Positions 38,300 through 47,828 of a stretch of DNA of 64,000 bases are shown piece by piece (the stretch's first letter is position 1; every line of letters starts with the position of its first letter). The stretch is from assembly GCF_000020645.1 (NCBI RefSeq), contig NC_011060.1, positions 1,564,501 to 1,628,500 on the forward strand, written 5' to 3'. The stretch is from Pelodictyon phaeoclathratiforme BU-1 (GTDB lineage: Bacteria; Bacteroidota; Chlorobiia; Chlorobiales; Chlorobiaceae). The notes beneath the pieces are model-generated. The model made no database searches. It was given only the letters and a program-made list of their open reading frames with translations, and was not told the DNA's origin. A program made the position numbers and the translations under genes.

Positions 38300-39487
38300 T
38301 TATTTCGCCTTTTCGAAATCAACACTCAGCCACTTGTCTTCATAAGAGGCGCCTGTTGACTCCATGCCGGCAAGAAAAATCGGAAGGGCAACAATTTTCT
38401 GGTAATCACCAATACGGATAGTAAGATCGTCGCCAAGTTTGAGGATTTTTGGCTCCAGTCCCATGTTTTCCATAAAAGGCAATCTGACGCGAACCTTGTA
38501 ATGACCATCAGAAACCTTCTTGATATCAATAGGGTTCTCGTTGAAGAAGACATCGAGAGGATTCAGGTCACCATAAACTTTCTCACCTACCCTGCGAAGC
38601 ATCGGAAGACCAACAACCTCATCATCAAACAAAGGTACTTCGGTGATCGGTATTGGTGCAAAAGCCTCACTGATCTGATCAATGTACTTCTGCTGAATAG
38701 CACGCCACTTCTGGAAATAAGGATCGGGACTCTGATCTGGCATAACGCGGTTAATCGTAATGCGGTCAACCGTAATGCCGTAAAGATTAAGATAGGTCAA
38801 GGCACGCATAGACTCCTTGATCACCATCTTTTCAGGATTCATGACAAGCCGCATGGTCGTTTTTGAACTGTCGGCCAACAAATCAATAATCCCTTCCGTA
38901 GAAGAAAAAAGATTGTCAACCTTATCATAAACTTCCACTGGAGCCACAAAATCGTCCATTTTCTTGATTTTCTTCGAAAGCGGCCTGAGAACCGGCTTTA
39001 CCATAAATTTTTCGACATTACGGATAAGCTTGATAAACCATCCAAATGTTTCAGGCAGGGAGAGCAGACGAAGTGTTTCACCGGTTGGTGCGCAATCAAC
39101 AACAAGAAGATCATACTCCTGCTGCTCATTGTAACGTTTAATATACGAGAGGGAAAAGAGCTCTTCCATACCTGGAAGCACACCCATCTCCTCAGCATAA
39201 ACCCCCTCAATTCCACGAGATTCCATCAAATGAGCGAAGTGCTCCCTGACTACATCCCAGTTCAGATTGAGATCACCAAAAACGCTGACTTCCTGACCCC
39301 AAAGATTTTCAGCAACTTTTACTGGCGAAGGTCCTAACTTAACATCGAGCGAGTCACCCAGACTGTGGGCCGGATCGGTAGACATAATGAGGGTCTTGTA
39401 CCCCATATCTGCTGCCTTAAGCGCTGTTGCGGCTGCTACAGAGGTCTTACCAACACCACCTTTTCCGGTAAAAATGATATTACGCAT
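38300..39487 (-). CDS. ArsA-family ATPase with C-terminal HSP20-like domain
   Basis: Soluble P-loop ATPase of the ArsA/Get3 family, 395 residues. Deviant Walker A FTGKGGVGKTSVAAATA at 6-22, STDPAHSLGDSL near 36-47 and DCAPTGETLRLLSLP near 130-144. The last roughly 75 residues (DGHYKVRVRLPFMENMGLEP onward) match the ArsA_HSP20 C-terminal domain found in Chlorobi and cyanobacteria. No arsB or arsenic-resistance genes are nearby, so arsenite export is unlikely; related proteins target tail-anchored or membrane proteins. The promoter region contains a C9A7 tract (39641-39656). Confidence 0.88.
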   Translation of the reverse strand: MRNIIFTGKGGVGKTSVAAATALKAADMGYKTLIMSTDPAHSLGDSLDVKLGPSPVKVAENLWGQEVSVFGDLNLNWDVVREHFAHLMESRGIEGVYAEEMGVLPGMEELFSLSYIKRYNEQQEYDLLVVDCAPTGETLRLLSLPETFGWFIKLIRNVEKFMVKPVLRPLSKKIKKMDDFVAPVEVYDKVDNLFSSTEGIIDLLADSSKTTMRLVMNPEKMVIKESMRALTYLNLYGITVDRITINRVMPDQSPDPYFQKWRAIQQKYIDQISEAFAPIPITEVPLFDDEVVGLPMLRRVGEKVYGDLNPLDVFFNENPIDIKKVSDGHYKVRVRLPFMENMGLEPKILKLGDDLTIRIGDYQKIVALPIFLAGMESTGASYEDKWLSVDFEKAK

Positions 39488-39640
39488 ACGTTTTAGTTAT
39501 TCTCATTTAAAGAATTATTGAATAAAGCGGTTTCTACCAACAATTATTCTCCGTCAGTTGTCCAACCTGAAAAGGCCTAAGATAACAAATTATCCATAAA
39601 TTGAATACGACGAAAACAATTCCGATACTAAAAAAATCAG

Positions 39641-39656
39641 CCCCCCCCCAAAAAAA
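39641..39656. repeat. Homopolymer C9-A7 tract upstream of the ArsA-type gene
   Basis: Nine C followed directly by seven A on the plus strand, with a second A-run just before it at 39630-39636. It lies about 155 bases upstream of the ArsA-type start and is the longest homopolymer junction I noticed in the window. Such tracts slip easily and could change promoter spacing. Confidence 0.85.
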
Positions 39657-39759
39657 CAGATTGACCCTTGAGAGCTGCTCACATCCCTGTCAACAAGCTG
39701 AACAAGAACGCGTCAACACAAAAACCAGCGGGATCAACAAAAGTCTTTTCCCTTGATGA

Positions 39760-41445
39760 TCAACGCCTGCGCTTCCGGGAATGACGAGTATGTCTTGCTT
39801 TTTTCGCTTTTCGATTCTTTGCAGCCGAAACCTTCCGGGATGATGAGTGCTTCTTTGTGGTGAAGGTCTCACCCTCAACCTTGAGACGCTGACCAGGAAG
39901 AACTTTCATCCTGCCACCCAGATTGTTCAGCGCCATCAAATGCTGAACGGTAGTATGATACTTCCTTGAAATAGAGAGAAGCGTATCGCCTCTCCGCACC
40001 CTGTAACGTATTATTTTTTTACCTCCACCATCATTGCCTTTTGGCTTATCCACCTGTGCAGAAGTGCTGTTATCCGGTGCGCCAAAAACGATAAGCTTCT
40101 GACCCGGAGTAACATCGGCATCCTTAAGGTTATTCCACGCTATGAGCTGACTGATGTAGGCACGATACAACCGTGCAATAGAGCCCAGACTTTCTCCTGA
40201 TTGCACGATATGTACTTTCTGGGCATTGTCTGCAGCTCCCGACTCAACAGTGCGGCTGCGAGGCTCAGCATTGAGACTTTCAAGCCGGGCATAAAGATTC
40301 TCACGCTCCAGCGTTGCTGCAGACTTGTAAGCATAGATCTCCTCTTCACGCTTCTGGAACTGAGCAACATATCTCCTTGGAAGTCTGATGACATTGGGAG
40401 AAACAGATGCCGCTGCAGGAATAATACCCAGTTTATATTGCGGATTAAGGAATCGGAGATCACCCATCGGCACACCTATGGTCTCACTGATCTGTTCAAA
40501 CGACAAAAGACGTGTCGTTTTCAGCGTATCAATATCCTGATACAAAAATCCCGGTTCAACCGGACGAATATTGTGCTCATTGTAGTAACTCATAATATAG
40601 TTCACAGCAATGAACGCTGGAACGTAGCCCCTGGTCTCTGCCGGAAGGTAATCCCATATTGCCCAATAATCCTTTATTCCTCCAGCCCTCCTGATAGCCT
40701 TGTTGACATTTCCCGGACCGGAATTATAAGCAGCAAGGGCAAGGAACCAGTCTCCATAGATATTGTAGAGATCCCTTAAATGCCTGCTTGCAGCAACTGA
40801 AGCCTTGTAAGGGTCATAACGATCCTCAATAAAGGAAGATGACTGCAATCCGTACATTTTTCCGGTTCCGTACATAAACTGCCATAACCCTTTTGCCCCG
40901 GCAGAAGAGACCGCCGTCGGATTCAGGGCAGATTCCACAATAGCGAGATACTTCATCTCAAGAGGCACATTGCAGGCATCCAATTTCTCTTCAAAAAGAG
41001 GAAAATAGAGTTTGCTCAATCCCAGAATTTTAGCCGTTGAGCTTCTCCTGTCAACAGCATAAAGTCGTATAAATCCGCGAACATGCTCATTAAATACGAG
41101 ATTTATCGGCGTTTTACGTCTAAGTGCGGCCATCCTTGCCACATATACCGAATCACTGAACTGGGGTACAAATGTTGCTGGAAATCCGAACTTGTCACCC
41201 TCCCGGGCAGGAACAGAAAAATGTTCATCCTTGAAATAGGTCGCATTCACCAAACTGTCAAGAATCTCGGCAACAGTCGACCTGGCAAACTGCTCTTTGC
41301 TATTGGTTTGAGATTCTGCAGCACGAACCGGAAAAACCGGCAACTGGAAAAGAAGTGCTGAAAGCAACACCTTAAGCAACGTATACGAAAAGCTGATTTT
41401 CACAAGCGGCAGTTTTATTTGGGCAGTGGTTGTTAAACGATCCAT
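39760..41445 (-). CDS. mltD: Membrane-bound lytic murein transglycosylase D-like, two LysM domains
   Basis: Periplasmic cell-wall enzyme of 561 residues. N-terminal signal segment (about 15-42, ending VRAAE), then an SLT domain with MKYLAIVESALNPTAVSSAGA near 164-184 (catalytic Glu171), GLWQFM near 186-191 and ALAAYNSGPGNVNKAIRRAGG. Two LysM repeats near 408-452 and 480-525 (VQSGESLGSIARLY; VRRGDTLLSISRKYHT) bind peptidoglycan, and the tail is very basic. The ATG at 41445 is chosen because the longer frame would run through the truA gene. Confidence 0.9.
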   Translation of the reverse strand: MDRLTTTAQIKLPLVKISFSYTLLKVLLSALLFQLPVFPVRAAESQTNSKEQFARSTVAEILDSLVNATYFKDEHFSVPAREGDKFGFPATFVPQFSDSVYVARMAALRRKTPINLVFNEHVRGFIRLYAVDRRSSTAKILGLSKLYFPLFEEKLDACNVPLEMKYLAIVESALNPTAVSSAGAKGLWQFMYGTGKMYGLQSSSFIEDRYDPYKASVAASRHLRDLYNIYGDWFLALAAYNSGPGNVNKAIRRAGGIKDYWAIWDYLPAETRGYVPAFIAVNYIMSYYNEHNIRPVEPGFLYQDIDTLKTTRLLSFEQISETIGVPMGDLRFLNPQYKLGIIPAAASVSPNVIRLPRRYVAQFQKREEEIYAYKSAATLERENLYARLESLNAEPRSRTVESGAADNAQKVHIVQSGESLGSIARLYRAYISQLIAWNNLKDADVTPGQKLIVFGAPDNSTSAQVDKPKGNDGGGKKIIRYRVRRGDTLLSISRKYHTTVQHLMALNNLGGRMKVLPGQRLKVEGETFTTKKHSSSRKVSAAKNRKAKKARHTRHSRKRRR

Positions 41446-41557
41446 GCTGCAACAGCAAAAATCCCTGTGTAAACTATCGGAGTAACATAAAAACAGTTCC
41501 TGACTATTACAATAATCGTTTGCGTTTATCTGTAAACATGAGCAAATGACGCCAGCA

Positions 41558-42289
41558 TCAGTAGAGTACGTCCCAGAGAAAAAGACCTGCCGGCAATGCT
41601 GGATTAAGCTGACTGGTCGTGACCCCGGTTTCAAGCATCCGACAGAAGTCCCCAACCGAAAGCCTCCCCTTTCCTGCACGTATCATGGCATCCACCAGAT
41701 AGCGCACCATACTTCGCAAAAAGCGATCCGCTGAAATCCGTAGAACAAGGTAATGTTTGCAGGGGTACCATTTGCAAGCCGTTACGCTACATATCCGACC
41801 CGGGTTATCTCTGTCTTCCTTTGAAAAAGCCGAGAAATCATGAGTACCGACCAGGATGGCTGCCATTTGCTGCATAATCGCTACATCAAGCTTACCGAAC
41901 GAACAGCCCGCAAACCGCCCATAAATCGCCGAAGGCTCCTCGATAAGGAAATAGCGGTATTGCCTTTCTTTGGCACTATGCCTTGCATGAAAATCAGCAT
42001 CAACCTCTTCGGGATTGCTTATCCTGATTGTTTGAGGCAGAAGCGAGTTCAGTGAATGCACAATCCGGGATGGCTCCAGAGATGATGCTGTAAAAAAGTT
42101 TGCCGTCTGAGCCCTGGCGTGAACCCCCTTATCCGTTCTCCCTGCTGCAGCAAGAGAGATCTTTTCCTGCAAAATTTTACCAAGTGCGACTTCAATCTCC
42201 CCCTGAACGGTAACAATAGCACCCGACTGCCGCTGCCAGCCGGCAAACGAGGTTCCGTCATATTCAACAGTAACCCTTATGTTCTTCAT
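41558..42289 (-). CDS. truA: tRNA pseudouridine(38-40) synthase
   Basis: Converts U38-40 in the tRNA anticodon arm to pseudouridine. The 243 residues begin VEYDGTSFAGWQRQ near 8-21 and have the catalytic Asp53 in AGRTDKGVHA (49-58), LLPQTIRI and FLRSMVRYLVDAM near 196-208, all family motifs. Starts divergently from the GH13 gene; upstream of mltD on the same strand by 113 bases. Confidence 0.95.
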   Translation of the reverse strand: MKNIRVTVEYDGTSFAGWQRQSGAIVTVQGEIEVALGKILQEKISLAAAGRTDKGVHARAQTANFFTASSLEPSRIVHSLNSLLPQTIRISNPEEVDADFHARHSAKERQYRYFLIEEPSAIYGRFAGCSFGKLDVAIMQQMAAILVGTHDFSAFSKEDRDNPGRICSVTACKWYPCKHYLVLRISADRFLRSMVRYLVDAMIRAGKGRLSVGDFCRMLETGVTTSQLNPALPAGLFLWDVLY

Positions 42290-42372
42290 AAAGAGAAATA
42301 AAATCTTTAGTACATTAGCTTTCCAATAATAGTTATCTTCCCGTCATCTACCAGAAAAACAATTACATTACG

Positions 42373-44283
42373 TTGCAGAAAACTCACCTTGCATCGCTCC
42401 TTCATGCGCTGAAAAGCCTGAAAAGCCCTGAAACCGAAAACCACTACAATGTTCCCGGCATCTGGAGCGGGAAAGAGAGCGGTACTGAACAGGTCAACCC
42501 TGCTGCTTACTTCGCTCAAATTATCGAAACAATCCTGAACAGCCGGGAAAACCCTGCCCGAAAGCCACAAAATCCCGACTGGAGAAGCAGTGCTGTAGTC
42601 TATAACCTCTTTATCCGTACCGCAACAGCTTTTGATCATGACGGTGACGGTTCAATCAGCACAGAGCCTCTTTCATGCGGATTCAGAGAAACAGGCACTC
42701 TGCTCAAAGCCATAGCGCTCCTGCCGTATATAAAGAATCTTGGTGCAAATACCATCTATCTTCTTCCGCTCACAGAAATAGGAACAACGTGCAGAAAAGG
42801 AGTTCTCGGTTCCCCCTATGCGGTCAAAAATCCGCGAAAACTTGATCCCCTGCTCGTCGAACCGGTACTTGAACTTTCAGCGGAACTTCTCCTCAAAGCA
42901 TTTGTCGAAGCGGCACATCTCCTTGATATGTACGTTGTGCTTGAATTCGTCTTCAGGACAACCGCCATCGACAGCTCATGGATAACAGCTCATCCCGAAT
43001 GGTTTTACTGGATTAAAGAGAATGAATGTACGCGCAATTACGGTCCCCCCCATTTTGACCGGGAGACACTCAACCGGATTTATGAGGTAGTTGACCGCCA
43101 CGAACGGCACAACCTCCCAACCCCCCCTTCAGAGTACCGGGAACAGTTCGTTGCCCAGCCCGTAACACTCTGCGGAGAAGAAGACCTTCAGGGCAACGCA
43201 GCAGACGGAACATTATGCCGAATTGCAAGTGCCTTCTCCGACTGGCCCCCTGATGACCAGCAGCCCGCATGGAGCGATGTCACCTATCTGAAAATGCATA
43301 CCCATGATGCATTCAATTACATCGCTTACAACACCATCAGAATGTACGACAGTGCCCTTGATGATCCCGCCACCTTCAACACAAGCCTCTGGGACGAGAT
43401 CGCTGATATCATTCCCTTCTATCAGGATGAATATCAGATTGATGGCGCAATGATCGATATGGGCCATGCACTGCCAACACAATTAAAACAGACAATTGTC
43501 CGCAAGGCACGCGAAAAAAGAGCCGATTTTGCCTTTTGGGATGAAAATTTCAATCCCTCTCCCGAAATTCTGGCTGAAGGGTTCAACGCCGTCTTCGGTT
43601 CACTCCCCTTTGTTATCCATGATATTGTTTTTATCAGAGGGCTCTTGAACCACCTCAACAAAACCGGCGTCGCACTGCCATTTTTCGGTACAGGCGAAAA
43701 TCACAACACACCGAGAGTCTGTTTCCGTTATCCCTGCCAGGAAGCTGGACGGAACCACTCCATCTTTATCTTTACACTCAGTGCCATACTGCCAACCATC
43801 CCGTTTCTTCAGTCGGGCATGGAGCTCTGTGAATGGTATCCCATTAACCTCGGCCTGAATTTCACTGCCGAAGACCGGACTCTTTACCCTCCCGAAAAAC
43901 TCCCTCTTTTCAGCGCATTCAGTTTCGACTGGGAAAACAGCAATGGTCTCAGGCCACTCAACGGCTATATCCGCAAAATTCTCGAAATACGGGGAAGCTA
44001 TCTCGACCTCATACTCTCGGGCGAAGCCGGTTCAATAACCATTCCCTATATCAGCCAACAGGATCTTTTTGCCGTGATGAGAACTGCAGCCGGTCGATCA
44101 CTTCTGTTTGTCGGTAACAGCAACATCAACGATACCAGGAGTGGTTTTCTTGAGTTCAGCATGGAAAACTGCTCCCTGTACGACTTGATCAGCGAAACAC
44201 ATCTGCCGATCAAGGAGCATCGGCTTGAGGTGAGCTGCAAACCAGGAGAATGCATGCTGTTTGAATTGCCTCCCGAGCTTTGA
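42373..44283 (+). CDS. GH13 glycosidase-family protein resembling Thermotoga maltosyltransferase
   Basis: A 636-residue alpha-amylase-superfamily protein, similar in length and motif order to the Thermotoga maltosyltransferase as I remember it: PDWRSSAVVYNLFIRT near 68-82, SPYAVKNPRKLD near 147-158, HPEWFYWIKENE near 207-218 and QIDGAMIDMGHALP near 355-368. Nucleophile Asp362 and acid/base Glu391 (WDENF) are present. The near-invariant Arg two residues before the nucleophile is Met360, and the third carboxylate (Asp in ENHD-type motifs) is Asn445 in GENHNTPR. Starts at TTG; no ATG fits the family N-terminus. It may act in glycogen or maltodextrin metabolism, or have lost catalysis. Confidence 0.75.
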   Translation: MQKTHLASLLHALKSLKSPETENHYNVPGIWSGKESGTEQVNPAAYFAQIIETILNSRENPARKPQNPDWRSSAVVYNLFIRTATAFDHDGDGSISTEPLSCGFRETGTLLKAIALLPYIKNLGANTIYLLPLTEIGTTCRKGVLGSPYAVKNPRKLDPLLVEPVLELSAELLLKAFVEAAHLLDMYVVLEFVFRTTAIDSSWITAHPEWFYWIKENECTRNYGPPHFDRETLNRIYEVVDRHERHNLPTPPSEYREQFVAQPVTLCGEEDLQGNAADGTLCRIASAFSDWPPDDQQPAWSDVTYLKMHTHDAFNYIAYNTIRMYDSALDDPATFNTSLWDEIADIIPFYQDEYQIDGAMIDMGHALPTQLKQTIVRKAREKRADFAFWDENFNPSPEILAEGFNAVFGSLPFVIHDIVFIRGLLNHLNKTGVALPFFGTGENHNTPRVCFRYPCQEAGRNHSIFIFTLSAILPTIPFLQSGMELCEWYPINLGLNFTAEDRTLYPPEKLPLFSAFSFDWENSNGLRPLNGYIRKILEIRGSYLDLILSGEAGSITIPYISQQDLFAVMRTAAGRSLLFVGNSNINDTRSGFLEFSMENCSLYDLISETHLPIKEHRLEVSCKPGECMLFELPPEL

Positions 44284-44343
44284 AATACAATCATCGAAAA
44301 CGTAACTTCCGTACTTTTCCATTAACCAAACCCATCGCTTCTT

Positions 44344-45255
44344 ATGTCTATTCTCATTGTAGGCTCACTTGCCTTTGACGATATCGAAACCCCTTTTGGA
44401 CGTTCCGACAACACCCTTGGCGGATCATCCACCTACATTGCCCTCTCGTCAAGCTATTTTACCGACAAAATACAAATGGTCGGCGTTGTCGGATCAGACT
44501 TTGGGAATGAACATTTCGAACTGCTGCACTCCAGAAACATCGACACCAAAGGGATACAAGTGATTGACGAAGGGAAAACCTTCCGCTGGGCAGGCCGCTA
44601 CCATTACGACATGAACACCCGCGATACGCTCGACACCCAGTTGAACGTCTTTGCTGATTTCGATCCCGTTGTTCCCGAGCAATACAGGGATGCCGAATTT
44701 GTCTGCCTTGGCAATATCGACCCGGAACTGCAACTCAAGGTGCTCGACCAAATCAACAAACCGAAACTCGTCATCCTTGACACCATGAACTTCTGGATCG
44801 AAGGGAAGCCGGAAGAACTTAAAAAAACCCTTGAAAGAGTTGACATTTTCATCATCAACGACAGCGAAGCAAGGCTTTTCAGCGGTGATCCCAACCTTGT
44901 CAAATCAGCAAGAATCATCCGCCAGATGGGCCCAAAAACCCTGATCATCAAAAAAGGAGAGCATGGTGCCCTTCTCTTTACCGAAACAGGCATTTTTTCT
45001 GCTCCGGCCTATCCACTCGAATCCATTTATGACCCAACCGGTGCCGGCGACACCTTTGCGGGAGGTTTTATCGGACACCTTTCCCGCTGCGAAACCATCA
45101 CTGATACCGAATTGCGCCGGGCGGTTCTCTACGGCAGCGCCATGGCAAGCTTCTGTGTAGAAAAGTTCGGAACCGACAAGATTGCAGCTCTTAATCTGCT
45201 TGAAATCGAAGATCGCTACCACAGTTTTCGTGAACTTTCAAGAATTGACGAATAA
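44344..45255 (+). CDS. PfkB-family carbohydrate kinase
   Basis: Ribokinase-like sugar/nucleoside kinase of 303 residues. N-terminal LIVGSLAFDDIETPFG near 4-19, LGGSSTYIALSSSYF near 25-39 (sugar-binding lid), ILDTMNFWIEG, and the C-terminal signature DPTGAGDTFAGGFIGHL near 233-249 with the catalytic Asp. Substrate unclear. Close behind the GH13 gene and just before the SSS symporter, so the three may form one plus-strand carbohydrate/uptake unit. Confidence 0.85.
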   Translation: MSILIVGSLAFDDIETPFGRSDNTLGGSSTYIALSSSYFTDKIQMVGVVGSDFGNEHFELLHSRNIDTKGIQVIDEGKTFRWAGRYHYDMNTRDTLDTQLNVFADFDPVVPEQYRDAEFVCLGNIDPELQLKVLDQINKPKLVILDTMNFWIEGKPEELKKTLERVDIFIINDSEARLFSGDPNLVKSARIIRQMGPKTLIIKKGEHGALLFTETGIFSAPAYPLESIYDPTGAGDTFAGGFIGHLSRCETITDTELRRAVLYGSAMASFCVEKFGTDKIAALNLLEIEDRYHSFRELSRIDE

Positions 45256-45294
45256 GGCGATCCCCTGGCCACAACAATTTCAGGAAAAAAAGTG

Positions 45295-47055
45295 ATGGAA
45301 CAGCTCACCCTCCTTGATTACAGTTTCATCGTCGGCTACCTCCTGCTGACGCTCGGTATCGGCCTCTGGTTCTCCTCACGCGCATCAGAAAATGTGGGGG
45401 AATTTTTTCTTTCCGGCCGAAAGCTCCCCTGGTGGATTGCCGGTACCGGTATGGTAGCAACAACCTTTGCTGCCGATACCCCCCTGGCGGTTGCAGGGTT
45501 TGTAGCCAAAAACGGCATTGCCGGCAACTGGGTATGGTGGACCTTTGTTTCAGGCGGAATGTTGACTGTATTCTTTTTTGCCCGCCTCTGGCGGCGGGCA
45601 GAAATTTTGACTGACCTTGAATTCATTGAACTGCGCTACAGCGGAGCGGCAGCCCGTTTCCTGCGCGGTTTCAAAGCAATCTATTTCGGACTCTTCATCA
45701 ACGCCATAATTATCGGCTGGGTCAACCTCGCCATGTTCAAGATTATCAGAATCATGGTACCGGAACTGAACCCCGAACTGACCATTGTGGCCCTTGTGCT
45801 GCTGACCACCTTTTATTCCGGCCTTTCCGGCCTCTGGGGGGTCTCCATTACCGATGCCGTGCAGTTCGTCATCGCCATGACTGGTTGTATCATTCTTGCA
45901 GTTCTCGCCGTTCAGTCGCCCGCCGTCGTCTCTGCCGGAGGCCTTACAAAAGCCCTTCCTGCATGGATGTTCGACTTCTTTCCAACCTTCAGCTCATCAT
46001 CAGGAAAAAGTATCACCGGAGCAGTTGCCATGCCGTTCATCTCCTTTGCTGCTATGGCCTTTGTTCAGTGGTGGTCTTCATGGTACCCTGGCTCCGAACC
46101 GGGCGGAGGGGGCTATATTGCCCAACGCATGATGAGCGCCAAAAACGAAAAACACTCGCTCCTTGCCACCCTCTGGTTTACAGTTGCCCACTACTGTCTG
46201 AGACCCTGGCCATGGATCATCGTCGGTCTGGTCAGCCTCGTCATGTTTCCCGATCTTCCCGCAAACCAGAAAGAAGACGGGTTCGTCTACGTCATGAAGG
46301 CCGTACTGCCTCCCGGACTGAAAGGACTGCTGATCGCCGCCTTTCTTGCTGCCTACATGTCAACACTCTCAACCCATCTGAACTGGGGAACAAGCTACCT
46401 GATCAACGACTTTTACAAGCGCTTCCTGAAAACTGACGCCAGTGAAAGACACTACGTAACCGTTTCCAAAATCACCACATTCCTGACGGCTGCTTTTGCA
46501 CTCTATATCACCTTTTTTGTGCTCGACACTATCACCGGAGCATGGGAGTTCATTATCCAGTGCGGCGCAGGCACCGGCTTTGTCCTGATTCTCCGCTGGT
46601 TCTGGTGGAGGCTCAATGCCTGGTCGGAAATCACCTCCATGGTGGCACCCTTCATCGCATTCACCTGCTTACAGCTTTTTACCACCATAACTTTTCCTTT
46701 TTCGATTTTCATCATCGTTGCCTTTACCATTACCACAACCCTCATCGTCACCTTTCTGACACCACCAACCGAAACCACCCAGTTGGAAACCTTTTACAGA
46801 ACAACCCGGGTCGGAGGCCTGCTTTGGAAAAAAATCTCAAGAAATCTGCCCGACGTTAAATCCGATACCGGCTTCGTCATGCTCTTTGTTGATTGGGCAC
46901 TCGGCATTATCATGATCTATGCCATCCTGTTCGGTACCGGAAAATTCATCTTTGGCGATATTCTCCAGGGTTCACTCTATCTTGGTGCAGGAGTCATTGC
47001 CGGATCCTTTATCTTTGCTGACCTGAACCGCAGGGGCTGGAACAACCTGAACTGA
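45295..47055 (+). CDS. Sodium:solute symporter (SSS family)
   Basis: Polytopic inner-membrane Na+-coupled symporter of 586 residues with about 13 hydrophobic segments. Typical features are GLWFSSRASENVGEFFLSGRKLPWWIAG near 24-51 (contains the SGRxLPWW motif), GLSGLWGVSITDAVQF near 179-194 and FLAAYMSTLSTHLNWGTSYL near 352-371, the Na+/substrate helix of the family. The solute is not deducible. The ATG at 45295 is preferred over the GTG directly before it. Eleven bases upstream of the Maf gene. Confidence 0.85.
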   Translation: MEQLTLLDYSFIVGYLLLTLGIGLWFSSRASENVGEFFLSGRKLPWWIAGTGMVATTFAADTPLAVAGFVAKNGIAGNWVWWTFVSGGMLTVFFFARLWRRAEILTDLEFIELRYSGAAARFLRGFKAIYFGLFINAIIIGWVNLAMFKIIRIMVPELNPELTIVALVLLTTFYSGLSGLWGVSITDAVQFVIAMTGCIILAVLAVQSPAVVSAGGLTKALPAWMFDFFPTFSSSSGKSITGAVAMPFISFAAMAFVQWWSSWYPGSEPGGGGYIAQRMMSAKNEKHSLLATLWFTVAHYCLRPWPWIIVGLVSLVMFPDLPANQKEDGFVYVMKAVLPPGLKGLLIAAFLAAYMSTLSTHLNWGTSYLINDFYKRFLKTDASERHYVTVSKITTFLTAAFALYITFFVLDTITGAWEFIIQCGAGTGFVLILRWFWWRLNAWSEITSMVAPFIAFTCLQLFTTITFPFSIFIIVAFTITTTLIVTFLTPPTETTQLETFYRTTRVGGLLWKKISRNLPDVKSDTGFVMLFVDWALGIIMIYAILFGTGKFIFGDILQGSLYLGAGVIAGSFIFADLNRRGWNNLN

Positions 47056-47066
47056 CACCATAACTC

Positions 47067-47645
47067 ATGGGTAAACCCGCTCTTATTCTCGCATCGCAGT
47101 CACCAAGACGACGCGATATTCTCTCGCTGACACTCATCCCATTTGAAACGATGGCAATTGAGACCAGAGAAACGCTTGACCCAACATCCTCAATTGAGGA
47201 GAATGTCACCAAAATAGCCCTTGAAAAAGCGGAGTGCGCAGCAGCCTTGCTGCCGAAACAGAACGGGAAAACCATTATTCTCACAGCCGATACCGTTGTT
47301 GCAAAAGGAAACCGGATTTATGGAAAACCGGCAGGATTCGACGAAGCATTCGAAATGCTCAAAAGCCTCCAGAACCGCTCACACCGAGTCTACACCGGTT
47401 TTGTACTGCTCTGCTGTGACAAAATCCACACCGAATGCGTAACCACCACTGTGGAACTGGAGCCGATGTCCGACAACGAAATCAAGCGCTACATCCTCTC
47501 GGAAAAACCCTACGACAAGGCTGGATCCTACGGCATTCAGGATCCCCTGATGGCCTGTTATATCCGGCGAATTGAAGGGTGCTACCATAACGTTGTCGGA
47601 CTGCCACTTTCAAGAGTCTGCAAGGCGCTTAAAACATTTTTATAA
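47067..47645 (+). CDS. maf: Maf-like nucleoside triphosphate pyrophosphatase
   Basis: House-cleaning enzyme that hydrolyses non-canonical dNTPs (dTTP/UTP class). The 192 residues show ASQSPRRRDILSL near 9-21, the ADTVV motif near 75-79, KPYDKAGSYGIQD near 152-164 and the final GCYHNVVGLPLSRV near 174-187. Length is normal. Follows the symporter gene closely. Confidence 0.92.
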   Translation: MGKPALILASQSPRRRDILSLTLIPFETMAIETRETLDPTSSIEENVTKIALEKAECAAALLPKQNGKTIILTADTVVAKGNRIYGKPAGFDEAFEMLKSLQNRSHRVYTGFVLLCCDKIHTECVTTTVELEPMSDNEIKRYILSEKPYDKAGSYGIQDPLMACYIRRIEGCYHNVVGLPLSRVCKALKTFL

Positions 47646-47828
47646 TCCATACAATCGATCAGACATTCAGCGCTCTCATGAAAAGAAAATCACCTCCCCG
47701 AATTTTTTCATGGATAGCTCATGAGACGTGGATGAGCATTTTTCTTTCCGTTTTACATATTTGCGCACCCTCGTTATCTTCCGCCTTCTACGCTCTGAAA
47801 TAACCGTTCAAGATGTAACCCTATACCT

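Noticed and set aside
45885..46436. 183-codon plus-strand frame inside the SSS symporter gene
   Set aside because: Arg/Ser/His-rich shadow of the symporter in another frame; the symporter frame has clear membrane helices and family motifs.
47678..47803. 41-codon frame upstream of the BchC-like gene
   Set aside because: No ribosome site and no recognisable features; more likely leader DNA.
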